DNA of 64,000 bases from Streptomyces xanthophaeus (GCF_030440515.1 NZ_CP076543.1:2852001-2916000), one strand, 5' to 3'; counted from the first letter of the stretch, positions 37,972 to 46,987 are shown. The notes: a model not told the origin generated them from the sequence alone. Numbers and translations: made by a program.

Positions 37972-39581
37972 GAGGCGACCGCCGGGGGGTGGACGGCGGG
38001 GGGAGCGGCGGCGGGGGGTGTGGCGGCGGGGGGTGTGGCGCCTTCGGTCGTGGGGGCTTCGGCGGCGGGGACGACGGGCGCGGGGGCTTCGGCGGGGCGG
38101 CCTTCGGCGGCGGGCCGGGCGGTCTGCGCGGCCTGTTGGACGGCGGCGGCGATGTGCCGGATCAGGGGCTGGAGGTCGGCGCAGTACACGGACGGCTGGC
38201 GGAAGCCCTCGCCGGCGCGGTAGCGGTGCGGGTAGTGCCCTCCGCCGCACACGTCGACCAGGTCGCAGGCGCGGCACCGGGCGGCGAGCGCGTCCCGGCC
38301 GAGCTGGCGGGCGGCGAGTCCGGGGTGGTCGAGGAGCTGGTCGAAGCTGTGGGTGTCGAGGGTCATCCCGGTCGCGGCGGCCCCCTCGTACGCGGATTTC
38401 AGTGAGTCGGCCTGTTCGATGGAGCCGTCGGTCTCGATCACGGCGGTGGCGGCGGGCGTGAGCCCGAGGGTCTCGGTGGTGGTGGGCAGGCCGAGCAGCA
38501 GGGCGATGATCTCCTCGAAGAGCCGGATCCGGGTGCGCCGTACGCCGTCGTGCCACCAGCGCTCGAAGACGGCGAGGAGCCAGTCCGCGTACGGGGTCCG
38601 GCCCGGGTGGTGGCCGGGAGGCGGATCGCTCCAGTTCGCGAGCGGCAGGAGCAGCCCGATGCTGGGCGGGGCGAAGGCGAGCAGGGACTCGTAGGTCTCC
38701 ACCGGGTCGTGGTCGAGATCGACGACGCAGAGCACCCCGGCGTAGCTCTGCGGATGGCGGGCCAGCAGCCGCAGGCCGCGGGCGGCGGACGCGAAGCCGG
38801 GCCGTCCGGCGTGGTCCACCCGGCGGGTGTTGTGCACGGGCAGCCCGCCGTCGAGGCTGACGCCGACGCGGATCCCGGCGGCGGCCAGGGCGGCGAGGCG
38901 GCCGCGGGTGAGCAGGGTGCCGTTGGTCTGGACGGTGGCGGTGACCCGGGTGCGCGGGGCGGCCCCGGCCACGGCGGCCCGGACGGCTTCCACGGGCGCG
39001 GCCAGTTGGGCGGGGGCGGTGAGCAGCGGTTCGCCGCCGTGCAGGACGAGGTCGATCCGGGGCAGGTCGTGGGCGGCGGCGTGCTCGGCGATCCGCTGCG
39101 CGGCGCGGGCGGTGGTGGCGGGGGTCATGGCGGGCGGCTGGTCGCGCCAGCCCTGGTCGGCCATCTCGTAGACGTAGCAGTAGGTGCAGGCGAGGTTGCA
39201 GCGGCTGCGGGTCTTGAGGACGAACTGGCGTATCGGGTGGGGCCGGTGGCCCGCGGCCCGCGCGGCGGCCACGTCGAGCCGGGTGTAGGGCCAGGGCGCG
39301 TACCGGGCGTGACGCAGCCGCTGGCCGGCGGCCGCCGCTTCGGCGGGCACGGCGGGAAGCGCGTCGGCGGGGCCGGCGTGCGGGGCAGGCTCGGCGTGCA
39401 GGTCGGGGCCGGGGGGCGGGGCAGGCTCGGCGTGCGGGTCGGGGCCGGGGGGCGCGGTGGGGCCGGGAGGCGCGGTGGGGCCGGGAGGCGCGGTGGGCTC
39501 AGGGGGCGCGGTGGGCTCAGGGGGCGCGGTGGGGTCGGGGGGCGCGGGCAGCGGGGTTCCGCTCGTGACCGCTCGCCGCAT
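37968..39581 (-). CDS. fxsB: FxsB-family radical SAM/SPASM cyclophane-forming maturase
   Basis: A 537-residue radical SAM enzyme. A Pro/Thr/Ala/Gly-rich lead (1-65) with near-perfect repeats is followed by the SAM cluster motif CNLACTYC (128-135, CxxxCxxC), HGGEPLL, and a C-terminal SPASM-like region with CRACDLVDVCGGGHYPHRY. FxsB enzymes cross-link the Phe ring to the beta-carbon of the Ser two residues on, giving a three-residue cyclophane in the FxS tail of the precursor. GGAGG lies eight bases before the ATG at 39581. The precursor gene is 143 bp upstream. The Pro-rich tail after SPASM (AEAPTTEGATPPAATPPAAA) is also unusual. Confidence 0.9.
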   Translation of the reverse strand: MRRAVTSGTPLPAPPDPTAPPEPTAPPEPTAPPGPTAPPGPTAPPGPDPHAEPAPPPGPDLHAEPAPHAGPADALPAVPAEAAAAGQRLRHARYAPWPYTRLDVAAARAAGHRPHPIRQFVLKTRSRCNLACTYCYVYEMADQGWRDQPPAMTPATTARAAQRIAEHAAAHDLPRIDLVLHGGEPLLTAPAQLAAPVEAVRAAVAGAAPRTRVTATVQTNGTLLTRGRLAALAAAGIRVGVSLDGGLPVHNTRRVDHAGRPGFASAARGLRLLARHPQSYAGVLCVVDLDHDPVETYESLLAFAPPSIGLLLPLANWSDPPPGHHPGRTPYADWLLAVFERWWHDGVRRTRIRLFEEIIALLLGLPTTTETLGLTPAATAVIETDGSIEQADSLKSAYEGAAATGMTLDTHSFDQLLDHPGLAARQLGRDALAARCRACDLVDVCGGGHYPHRYRAGEGFRQPSVYCADLQPLIRHIAAAVQQAAQTARPAAEGRPAEAPAPVVPAAEAPTTEGATPPAATPPAAAPPAVHPPAVAS

Positions 39582-39724
39582 CGCCGCACCTCCCTCCCCC
39601 GGCAACAGCCGCCCGGGGACACCCCGGCGGACGGTCCATCCCTGCCCTGGGGACGGTCCCGGCTAACGGCGGAAAGTGGTCAACTCGGTTTCAAGGTGGG
39701 ACGGATCAGGCATGGTGCTCGCGA

Positions 39725-39919
39725 TCAGGCCACGCTGGAGTCGAAGGCGTTGAGGATCTCCGCGGGATGGGTCACCCGCTCGACCATGCCCTCGATCACC
39801 TGGGCCAGCACGGGATGGTCGATCCCGCGCAGCGCCGCCAGGTCCAGCCCGGAGAGATCCGGCAGCCGCCCCGGGCATCCCGGGGTCGCCGCCGCCACTT
39901 CCTGCTGCTTCGTCGCCAT
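39725..39919 (-). CDS. fxsA: FxSxx-COOH cyclophane RiPP precursor peptide (FxsA-type)
   Basis: A 64-residue peptide. Residues 1-50 are a leader-like helix (LSGLDLAALRGIDHPVLAQV, then IEGMVERVTHPAEILN) and the tail is AFDSSVA, with Phe59-Asp60-Ser61 as the likely cross-link site. It precedes the FxsB gene and matches the usual precursor length. The canonical tail is F-x-S-x-x then the carboxyl; here one extra residue (Ala64) follows FDSSV. The start ATG at 39919 is preceded only by GGCGG, so translation may be modest; a longer start at 39961 exists. Confidence 0.85.
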   Translation of the reverse strand: MATKQQEVAAATPGCPGRLPDLSGLDLAALRGIDHPVLAQVIEGMVERVTHPAEILNAFDSSVA

Positions 39920-40042
39920 GTGCCGCCGGGCCCCCTGTCGCGTCGCACACCGGATGGTCAACTTGGATGGTCAACTTCCCTTTCCCGTCGGCCGGTCCGT
40001 GGAAACGGCGGCCCCGGCCCGGCCGCGCCCCGGGCCCGGGCG

Positions 40043-43000
40043 TCAGAGCCCGGCCTCCAGGGCCAGGATCCGCGCGCGTACCGCCTCCGAGCGCCCTGCG
40101 GCCCCCTCGCGGGTCCGCGTCCACAGCTCCAGCGCCGAGCGGTACGCGTCCAGGGCCGCGCGGGGCCGGGCGAGGCGTTCCAGCACGTCACCGCGCAACT
40201 GCTGTACCCGGGCGGCCAGCTGGACGGCGGTGTCCTCGCGCTCCTCCACGTCGGCCTCCAGGGCGGCCCGCCAGGCCCTCCGGTAGGAGTCCGCCGCCCG
40301 GTCGAGGCGCTCCAGCGCCCGGGTGTGGCCGTGGATCTCCTGCTGGACGTCGCCGTGGTCCCGCCAGATGCGGGCCTGTTCCAGCGGGTCGCGGCTGTGC
40401 CGGACGGCCAGTTCCAGCAGGTACTCGGCCTCCCGCAGGTCCACCGGGTCGCCCTCGTACGTGTGCCGCAGCCGCAGCCCCGTGGCCAGCCGCAGCAGCC
40501 GGTGGGCCGCGCCGGGGTCGGACTGCGGGACCGCGGCCCGGCTGTCGCGCAGGACGCGTACGGCGGCCCCGGTGAACCGCCGCCCGTCGGCGGCCCGGGC
40601 CCGGTCCAGGAGTACGTCGCCCCACTCGGGCAGCAGTTCCCCGAAGGCCTCCGCGTCGCGGGGGATCAGCCGGCGGGCCCGGGCGTACGCCTCGGCCGCG
40701 TCCTCCAGTGCCGTCGGGTCGGCGTCCCGCGCGTAGCGCTCCCGGTGTACGCGCGCCAGGCACACCAGGGCGGCCACCCGCAGCTCCGGGTCCCCACCCG
40801 CCTCGGCCAGGGCCGCCTCCAGCTGCCCGGCGGCCTCCTCCAGCCTGCCGGGCAGGTGGCGCAGCGCGTCGGCGAGTTCCACCCGTACCTGGCCGGTGCC
40901 CGGGCCGGTGCGGCCATGGGCGCCGGGCGGGGCGGTCAGGGCCGCGGCGAGGCGGGCCGCGGCCTGTGCGGCCAGGGCCGTGCGCTCGGCCGCGTCCGGG
41001 GTGCGGGGCAGCAGGGCCAGCAGGACGCGGCCGAGGGCCAGGTGCAGCTCGGGGTACGGGGCCGGGCCGCCGTCGGGGGCGCCGTCCGTGGCGCCGTCCG
41101 GGCCGCCGTCCGGGCCGGGTGCGGCGGCCGGGTCCGCGCCCGGCGCCCGGCCCGCCAGGGGTTCGAGGGCAGCCCGGGCCTCGCGCAGCGCGCCCGCCTC
41201 GTCCCGCAGCCCGCTCAGCCGGATCAGGGTCTCCGCACGCCGCACCGCGCAGTCCCGGCGCAGTTCCGGGTCGGCCGCGGCTCCGGCCGCCGCGAACTGC
41301 ATGTCCGCCGCCGCCAGCAGCTCCGCGTCCGGTCCGGCGGCCAGCGCGCGCTCGTACAGCACCCGGCCGAGCACCGCCCCCGCCCGTGCCGTCCGCAGCC
41401 CGGTCACGGCCCGTTCCGCCTCGGCCAGGAGCTCCGGGTCCCGCTGGGCCGCCCACAGCCGCAGCAGCGCCCCCGCCAGCTCGGTCTCCGCCTCCTCCGG
41501 GGGATCGCCGGGTCCCGCCGGGGCCGTCACCGCCCGCCGGAGCACCGCCACGGCCTCGTACAGCGCCCGCGCGCCGCCGTCCCCGTCGGCGTCGGCGTCC
41601 GCGAGCCGGTCCCGGGCGGCGCGCACGGCCCCGGCCCGGGTGGGCACCGGGGCCGCTGGGGGCCGGCGTACCGCGGGGCCCTCCTGCGGCATCCCGGGCA
41701 GGTAGCGCCGTACGACTTTGGCCGAAACCTGTGCGAAGGCCTGCGGGAGCCGGCCCTCGGGCGCCCGCTCGTCCTCCTCGGGTCCGGGGTCGGCGACCGC
41801 CGGCGGGGTCCCGGTCAGCTGGGAGACGGCGAGCGCGGGGAAGTTCCGTACGCCCCGGCCGAAGTGCGCCAGCACGTACTCCGAGCAGTGCTTGAGCACC
41901 AGCGCGGCCTCGTCCCGCCCCAGCGGCCCCAGCAGTACGTCCTGCACCCCGGGGACGAACTCGTACCAGTGCCCCGGTCCGGGCCCGCTGCGCCGCAGCA
42001 GCCCGCTCAGCAGCACCTCCGCCAGGTCGGAGGGTTCGGAGTCCGGCAGCATCGTGCGCTGCACGAGCCGCATCACGGGCAGCGTCAGCGGCGCCGCCGA
42101 CAGGTACACCGCGAGCTGTACGGCCCGGGGCGCGGCCGAGGAGCGGAACCGCGCCACCAGTTCGCGCGGCGGCCGCACCGCGCGCGGCGGCGGCAGGGGC
42201 GCGGCCGGATGGCCGGCCAGTACCCGGCCCACCTCGGCCGGTACGGGCCCGGCCGTCAGCCCGGCCAGCAGCCGGGCCCAGGTCCCGAGGGCGGTCGCGC
42301 TCGGCGGCAGCACCGGCACCGTCAGCCCGCCCGTGGGCCGCCCCGGCAGCGGCGGCCGGTCCGGCCGGAACGTGAGCCTTTGCCCGCCGCCCTCCGGCCG
42401 GGTGAGCGTGCCCCGCTCGGTGGGCAGCCAGCTGCGCCCCCACAGCCGCTGCGGCAGCGGCTGGACGACCATGCACGGGGTGCACTCGGCCCACCGATGC
42501 AGCAGCCGCTGTGCCGTGCCCTCGCGCCACAGCGGCCCGGCGCAGTCGGAGACCACCATGGTCAGGGCCCGGCCGGTCGGGTCCCGCAACTGGTCACCGG
42601 AGCGCAGGCCGGAGGCGCGTACGCAGCCGGGTGCGGGGCTGCGGCCGAGCGCTGCCGTGCCGTCGGCGAGGCGGTGCAGATAGTGCACCTGGACGTCCCG
42701 GAAGGCACCCAACCGCTCGCACACGGACCGCAGTTCCTCGAACATGTCCTGCCAGACGGCCATGGACGGGGACGCGTCCATCACCAGCCGTACGGTCGCC
42801 TCGCGCCGGCTCGCCGGCCGGAGCACCGGGATGACCAGTCCGAGGGCGCGGGCGCTGGCCTCGGCGGTGGCCGCCTCGTCGATCACCAGCCGGGTGGGCG
42901 GGCCGGGCGGGCGGTGCCGCTGGAGGGCGCGCAGGGCCCGCTGGATGTCGAGGATGCGGGGCAGCGCGGCGGCCCCGGGCACGCGCACGGGCACTCCGTA

Positions 43001-43309
43001 TTCCTCGGGCGACTCCTGCGGCCGTTCCCCGGCGGCGCCGTCGGCCCGGGCCGCCCCGGGGGCGTAGAGCCCGACCGGCGCGTCGGCCTCCGTCTCTGCG
43101 CGTACGGGCTCGGCGGGCTCCCCGCCCGGTTCCTCGGGCGCGGTCTGCGGGCCGCCCGGCCCCGGCCCGCCCGGGGCGGCCTGCGCGGGCCCGCCGATGT
43201 GCCCGGCCAGCCACAGGGCGTCGGCGATCTCCCCGGCGGACGGGTCGAGCCCGGCGGCGCGCAGCAGCGCGGCCAGTTCACGGACGCCGGGCGCGCCGGC
43301 GGATGCCAC
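40043..43309 (-). CDS. SAV_2336-type vWA-like protein with C-terminal TPR-like repeats
   Basis: A 1088-residue protein. The N-terminal SAV_2336 region (1-170) is followed by a von Willebrand A-like segment with DASPSM (178-183, DxSxS MIDAS pattern) in ATVRLVMDASPSM. An arginine-rich middle region comes next, then a long alpha-helical C-terminus of TPR-like repeats (from about 600). The GTG start at 43309 is six bases past the MoxR stop, so the genes are tightly coupled. In the VMAP-type systems, MoxR ATPase loads or remodels the vWA protein, and a TPR protein carries or recruits the effector. No membrane segment or signal peptide is seen. Confidence 0.85.
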   Translation of the reverse strand: MASAGAPGVRELAALLRAAGLDPSAGEIADALWLAGHIGGPAQAAPGGPGPGGPQTAPEEPGGEPAEPVRAETEADAPVGLYAPGAARADGAAGERPQESPEEYGVPVRVPGAAALPRILDIQRALRALQRHRPPGPPTRLVIDEAATAEASARALGLVIPVLRPASRREATVRLVMDASPSMAVWQDMFEELRSVCERLGAFRDVQVHYLHRLADGTAALGRSPAPGCVRASGLRSGDQLRDPTGRALTMVVSDCAGPLWREGTAQRLLHRWAECTPCMVVQPLPQRLWGRSWLPTERGTLTRPEGGGQRLTFRPDRPPLPGRPTGGLTVPVLPPSATALGTWARLLAGLTAGPVPAEVGRVLAGHPAAPLPPPRAVRPPRELVARFRSSAAPRAVQLAVYLSAAPLTLPVMRLVQRTMLPDSEPSDLAEVLLSGLLRRSGPGPGHWYEFVPGVQDVLLGPLGRDEAALVLKHCSEYVLAHFGRGVRNFPALAVSQLTGTPPAVADPGPEEDERAPEGRLPQAFAQVSAKVVRRYLPGMPQEGPAVRRPPAAPVPTRAGAVRAARDRLADADADGDGGARALYEAVAVLRRAVTAPAGPGDPPEEAETELAGALLRLWAAQRDPELLAEAERAVTGLRTARAGAVLGRVLYERALAAGPDAELLAAADMQFAAAGAAADPELRRDCAVRRAETLIRLSGLRDEAGALREARAALEPLAGRAPGADPAAAPGPDGGPDGATDGAPDGGPAPYPELHLALGRVLLALLPRTPDAAERTALAAQAAARLAAALTAPPGAHGRTGPGTGQVRVELADALRHLPGRLEEAAGQLEAALAEAGGDPELRVAALVCLARVHRERYARDADPTALEDAAEAYARARRLIPRDAEAFGELLPEWGDVLLDRARAADGRRFTGAAVRVLRDSRAAVPQSDPGAAHRLLRLATGLRLRHTYEGDPVDLREAEYLLELAVRHSRDPLEQARIWRDHGDVQQEIHGHTRALERLDRAADSYRRAWRAALEADVEEREDTAVQLAARVQQLRGDVLERLARPRAALDAYRSALELWTRTREGAAGRSEAVRARILALEAGL

Positions 43310-43315
43310 GGCCGA

Positions 43316-44344
43316 TCACCTCGGACGGTCGAGGCGCTGGATGAGCAGGTCCGCGAGGTCCTCCCGGGTGGGCGGGGCGGCGTAGTGGGTCAGGTAGACG
43401 GCGTTGAGCAGCTGGTCGGCGGCGACCAGCTCGGACTGGGAGCGGCTGAGGAACTCCCGGATCAGGTCGGCCCCGAGGCGGGCGGCCTCCTCGCCGAGGT
43501 GGGCGCGGACCATGGTGGCGAGCCGTTTCTCGCCGGGCTGCCCGAGCTTCAGCTGGATGCAGCGGCGTAACAGGGCGGCGGGGAAGTCCCGTTCCCCGTT
43601 GCTGGTCAGGATGATGAAGGGGAAGGCCCGGCAGCGCACGCGGCCGCCGCGGACGGTGACCTTGGTCCCGTCGTCGGTGAGCACCTGGACCTCGGGCTCG
43701 CTGTCGGCGACCCGTTCCAGCTCGGGGAGGGCGAACTCCCCTTCCTCCAGCACGTTCAGCAGGTCGTTGGGGAGGTCGATGTCGCTCTTGTCGAGCTCGT
43801 CGATGAGCAGGACGCGGGGCCGGGCGGTCGGCAGCAGGGCGGTGCCGAGCGGCCCGAGCCGGATGTACTTCCCGATGCCGGGGACCCCGGTGTCCTGGGA
43901 GGCGGCCGGGCCGCCTCCGCCGCTCGCGGCGATCTGGACGTCCTGCAGCCGGGCCAGGGCGTCGTACCGGTACAGGCCGTCCTGGAGCACGGTGCGGGAC
44001 ACCACCGGCCACCGGAGCACGCGCCCCAGCTTCAGCTCGTGGGCGACGGCGTGCGCGAGGGTGGACTTCCCGGTGCCGGGGAAGCCGGTGACGAGCAGCG
44101 GCCGCCGCAGGTAGAGGGCGGCGTTGATGGCCTCCAGCTCCTCCGGTTCCGGCCGGTGCAGCTCGGCGGCCTGCCGGTGCGCCCCGAGCCGCCGGGCCAC
44201 GTTGCCGTCGGCGGCCTGGGCCGGACCGCCCGGTTCCGCGACGGGGCCGCCGTCGAAGTCCCGCCAGGGGGGCGGGTCGGGCAGGGCGTCGATCCCGTCG
44301 TGGGGCTCGCCCACCCCGCGGTATATGAGCCACTCGTCATTCAT
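43316..44344 (-). CDS. MoxR-family AAA+ ATPase
   Basis: A 342-residue AAA+ ATPase. Walker A is GFPGTGKS (87-94), Walker B RVLLIDELDK, sensor 1 region FIILTSNGERDFP with the Arg finger in PAALLRRCIQL, and the N-terminal lead carries MNDEWLIYRGVGEPHDG, typical of the VMAP-associated group. The ATG has AGGAGCACC upstream. It sits between the trypsin-like gene (42 bp upstream) and the vWA gene (6 bp downstream). MoxR ATPases with vWA proteins act as paired chaperones. Confidence 0.93.
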   Translation of the reverse strand: MNDEWLIYRGVGEPHDGIDALPDPPPWRDFDGGPVAEPGGPAQAADGNVARRLGAHRQAAELHRPEPEELEAINAALYLRRPLLVTGFPGTGKSTLAHAVAHELKLGRVLRWPVVSRTVLQDGLYRYDALARLQDVQIAASGGGGPAASQDTGVPGIGKYIRLGPLGTALLPTARPRVLLIDELDKSDIDLPNDLLNVLEEGEFALPELERVADSEPEVQVLTDDGTKVTVRGGRVRCRAFPFIILTSNGERDFPAALLRRCIQLKLGQPGEKRLATMVRAHLGEEAARLGADLIREFLSRSQSELVAADQLLNAVYLTHYAAPPTREDLADLLIQRLDRPR

Positions 44345-44386
44345 GGTGCTCCTGCTCCCTCCCTCGCGTCGTCCGTGCCGGCCCCG

Positions 44387-46537
44387 TCACAGGTCGCCCT
44401 GGAGGGGCTCCTCGTCCGGCAGCGGCCGCGCCGGGTCCTCCCACACCAGCCCCGTCCCGGCCGCCCAGTAGGCGTCGGGATCCGCCCCGTAGGCCCGCCC
44501 CCGCAGGTTCTGCAGGCGTACCGGGAGCACCTCCGCCCGCCCGGCGTCGGCCAGTTCCTCCCGCAGCCCTCGGTGGAAGGGCGCGCACGAGGCCCCCGGG
44601 TCCGGCGGTGGCCGGCGGGTGACCACCACCCCGTACCCGGCGTCCCGTACCGCGTGCAGCGACCCGAGCGTGGGCTCCTGGTCGGCCGCCCGGCAGTGCA
44701 CCGGCACGGTGTTGTCGGGGAGTCCGCTCAGCCACTCGGCGGCGGGGCTGCGCGGGCGTCCCCTTATGCAGTCGGCGCGTTCGTCCTGCAGCGGTCCTGC
44801 CTGGACCCGTGCCCAGCGTGCGGACGCGTCGGTGCCCTCGCGGTCGGCGGGGTGCTCCCGGGCCCCGCCCGCGCCCGGGCCGGCGGCGCCCGGGCTCGCT
44901 GCGCCCGTGCTCACGGCGCCCGGGTTCGCTCCGGCGGGGTGACGCAGGACCACCGGCCGCTGCACGCCGAGCGGTACGCCGCCCACCACCACCCATTCGT
45001 CCACCGCGAGCCCGAACAGCGCGGGAGCCACGGCCACTTCGAGCAGGGCCGCCGCCTCGTGGGTGTCGCAGCGCCGGAAGCCCTCGGCGAGCGGGGCCCG
45101 TAAGGCCTCCGGCAGGCCCGCCAGGGTGGCCCGTACGCCCGAGTCCACGGGTGTCACCCGCCCGGCGTGCGCGGGACCGGCCAGCACCGAGACCCGCCAG
45201 TCGTAGACGTCCTCCCAGCCGTGCGCCCAGACCTCCAGCAGCACCGAGGCCCCGGGCGGCAGCCCGCCGGACCGCCGCGCCGGGCCGTGCGCCGTCCGCC
45301 CGGCCGAGGCCCGGCGGCGCCGCTCGCGCTCGGCGAGGCCCCGCTCGTGGCGCTCGCCCAGCTCACGCCGCAGCGGCCGCCACAGCCGCTCGGCCGTGGC
45401 CCGTACCCAGTCCCACAGCTCCTCGTCCGCGCCCGGCGTGACCGGCTCCCGGTACTCGGCCACGCTCACGTCCGTCGCGTACCGGAGCATCGCCGCGGCC
45501 TCGCCCGTCCCGCCGGGCGGGTCGTGCAGCAGGCCCAGCCCGTCGCGCCAGCTCAGCGGGGCCGGCGGCAGCGGGTCCGGCTCCTCGCCGCGCGCCTCCT
45601 CGACCAGGGCGCGTACGACCTCGGAGGAGCCGGGCGGCGGCAGTTCGGCCAGCAGCCCGTACAGGGTGGTGCGTTCGCCGGGGGTGAGCCGGCCCCGGCC
45701 GGCGTACGGGTCGCCCTCCTCCGGCGGGAGTTCGCCGTGCACGTCCGTCCAGGTCCGGCGGTTGTCGAGATCGCTGAGGTGCTGGTCGTAGTGGTACAGG
45801 TCGTGGGCCTGCATGATCCGGCGGTAGAGCCCGACCTGGCCCCGCGCGGCCATCGGCAGGGTGCGCAGCTGTACGACGGAGACGGCGAGCCCGCCGCCGC
45901 CGGCCTGCCGCCGGGCCTTGAGCACGCCGACGACCTCGCCGCGGGCGAGGTCCACCACGGGCCCGCCGGACATGCCGGGCTCGATCTCGTCGTCGTCGCC
46001 GAGCCGGATGGCCGCGCCGTTCCCGGCGGTGCCGCGCAGCCGGGTGGTGCGGCCGGTGATCTCGGGGGTGCCGAGGTCCTCGGTGCAGCCGAAGTAGGCG
46101 ACCTCGTCGAAACGCGGTCTGGAACGGTCGGTCAGCCACACGCAGGCGTGCGAGACGGGGGCCAGCACCCTGACCAGCGCGAGGTCGGGCAGGTCCCACA
46201 GGGCGTGCCGGCCGGGCCGCCGCTCCTCCAGCCGCTCGGGCAGGACGCACTCCACGCGCCCGGTGACCGTGCCGGTGATGCTCCCGGCGGAAAAGGTGAT
46301 GCCGACCTCGCGTCCCGTCAGACGCACCGCAGCACCCCCTTCGCCGACCACGTGCGCACACGTCAGGACCCAGCCGGGGGCGATGAAGAAGCCGCTCCCC
46401 CACGTGGGACCGGTCCGATGACTGCGAGGGGTCTCATACCCGCCCGGCGGGGCGTGAACGCGTACGGTCGCCGCCTGGACGAGGGGCTCCAGAAGCTCGA
46501 AGGCGCGCGCGGACCCGGTCGTGCGCCCGTCCGTCAT
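44387..46537 (-). CDS. trypsin-like serine protease of a vWA-MoxR-associated (VMAP) system
   Basis: A 716-residue protein. The N-terminal 240 residues form a trypsin-like protease with the triad His62 (LTCAHVVG), Asp118 (LPDLALV) and Ser190 (EPGMSGGP). No signal peptide is visible, so the protease is cytoplasmic. After it come a low-complexity linker and a C-terminal region with LEVWAHGWEDVYDWRVSVL and VVVTRRPPPDPGA that resembles the VMAP-C domain. I use the ATG at 46537 because GGGGGTG precedes it; an upstream ATG at 46561 has no ribosome site. First gene of the set, followed by MoxR then vWA. It is the probable effector or switch of the system. Confidence 0.85.
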   Translation of the reverse strand: MTDGRTTGSARAFELLEPLVQAATVRVHAPPGGYETPRSHRTGPTWGSGFFIAPGWVLTCAHVVGEGGAAVRLTGREVGITFSAGSITGTVTGRVECVLPERLEERRPGRHALWDLPDLALVRVLAPVSHACVWLTDRSRPRFDEVAYFGCTEDLGTPEITGRTTRLRGTAGNGAAIRLGDDDEIEPGMSGGPVVDLARGEVVGVLKARRQAGGGGLAVSVVQLRTLPMAARGQVGLYRRIMQAHDLYHYDQHLSDLDNRRTWTDVHGELPPEEGDPYAGRGRLTPGERTTLYGLLAELPPPGSSEVVRALVEEARGEEPDPLPPAPLSWRDGLGLLHDPPGGTGEAAAMLRYATDVSVAEYREPVTPGADEELWDWVRATAERLWRPLRRELGERHERGLAERERRRRASAGRTAHGPARRSGGLPPGASVLLEVWAHGWEDVYDWRVSVLAGPAHAGRVTPVDSGVRATLAGLPEALRAPLAEGFRRCDTHEAAALLEVAVAPALFGLAVDEWVVVGGVPLGVQRPVVLRHPAGANPGAVSTGAASPGAAGPGAGGAREHPADREGTDASARWARVQAGPLQDERADCIRGRPRSPAAEWLSGLPDNTVPVHCRAADQEPTLGSLHAVRDAGYGVVVTRRPPPDPGASCAPFHRGLREELADAGRAEVLPVRLQNLRGRAYGADPDAYWAAGTGLVWEDPARPLPDEEPLQGDL

Positions 46538-46666
46538 CCGCACCCCCCGCTCGTTGGGCATCCAGGCTAGACCCGGGAAGGGCGCAGGCGGGAGGTCTCG
46601 CCTTAAGGCGGATTATCCTGGCGGGAAACACCCCCTGCACACCCCCATCACGGCACGGAGCCCGAC

Positions 46667-46855
46667 TTGTACTTCACCGATCGCGGCATCGAGGAGCTGG
46701 AGAAGCGGCGCGGCGAGGAGGAGGTCACCTTCGAGTGGCTCGCCGAGCAGCTGCGCACCTTCGTCGACCTGAACCCGGACTTCGAGGTCCCGGTGGAACG
46801 CCTGGCCACGTGGCTGGCCCGGCTGGACGACGACGAGGACGCGGACGACGAGTGA
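46667..46855 (+). CDS. DUF6104 family small acidic protein
   Basis: A 62-residue acidic protein starting MYFTDRGIEELEKRR, with conserved TFEWLAEQLRTFVDLNPDFE and a poly-acidic C-terminus. The start is TTG at 46667 with GGAG six bases ahead, a rare start codon. It resembles the DUF6104 family found across Streptomyces. It is a helical protein, possibly a small regulator or toxin-antitoxin-like partner, but nothing near it supports that. A terminator hairpin follows seven bases past the stop. Confidence 0.85.
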   Translation: MYFTDRGIEELEKRRGEEEVTFEWLAEQLRTFVDLNPDFEVPVERLATWLARLDDDEDADDE

Positions 46856-46861
46856 TCCCCG

Positions 46862-46896
46862 GGTCCGGGCAGCGGCCTGACGGCCCTGCCCGGACC
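46862..46896 (+). terminator. terminator of the DUF6104 gene
   Basis: GGTCCGGGCAG pairs perfectly with CTGCCCGGACC over eleven base pairs, with a 13-base loop that can pair further (CGGCC/GGCC). It lies seven bases after the stop. Confidence 0.75.
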
Positions 46897-46987
46897 TCGC
46901 CCGTATGGCCGGTTCTGTCCCCGGCCAGGGCGGGCCAGGACCGTCGGGCGGAGAAATCCGCCGGCCGGGGTGCCGCCGCCGGGCACC

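Noticed and set aside
39767..43570. Plus-strand frame of over 1200 codons opposite the vWA/TPR gene
   Set aside because: Shadow frame without domain sequence; the minus-strand gene has the MIDAS motif and coupled start.
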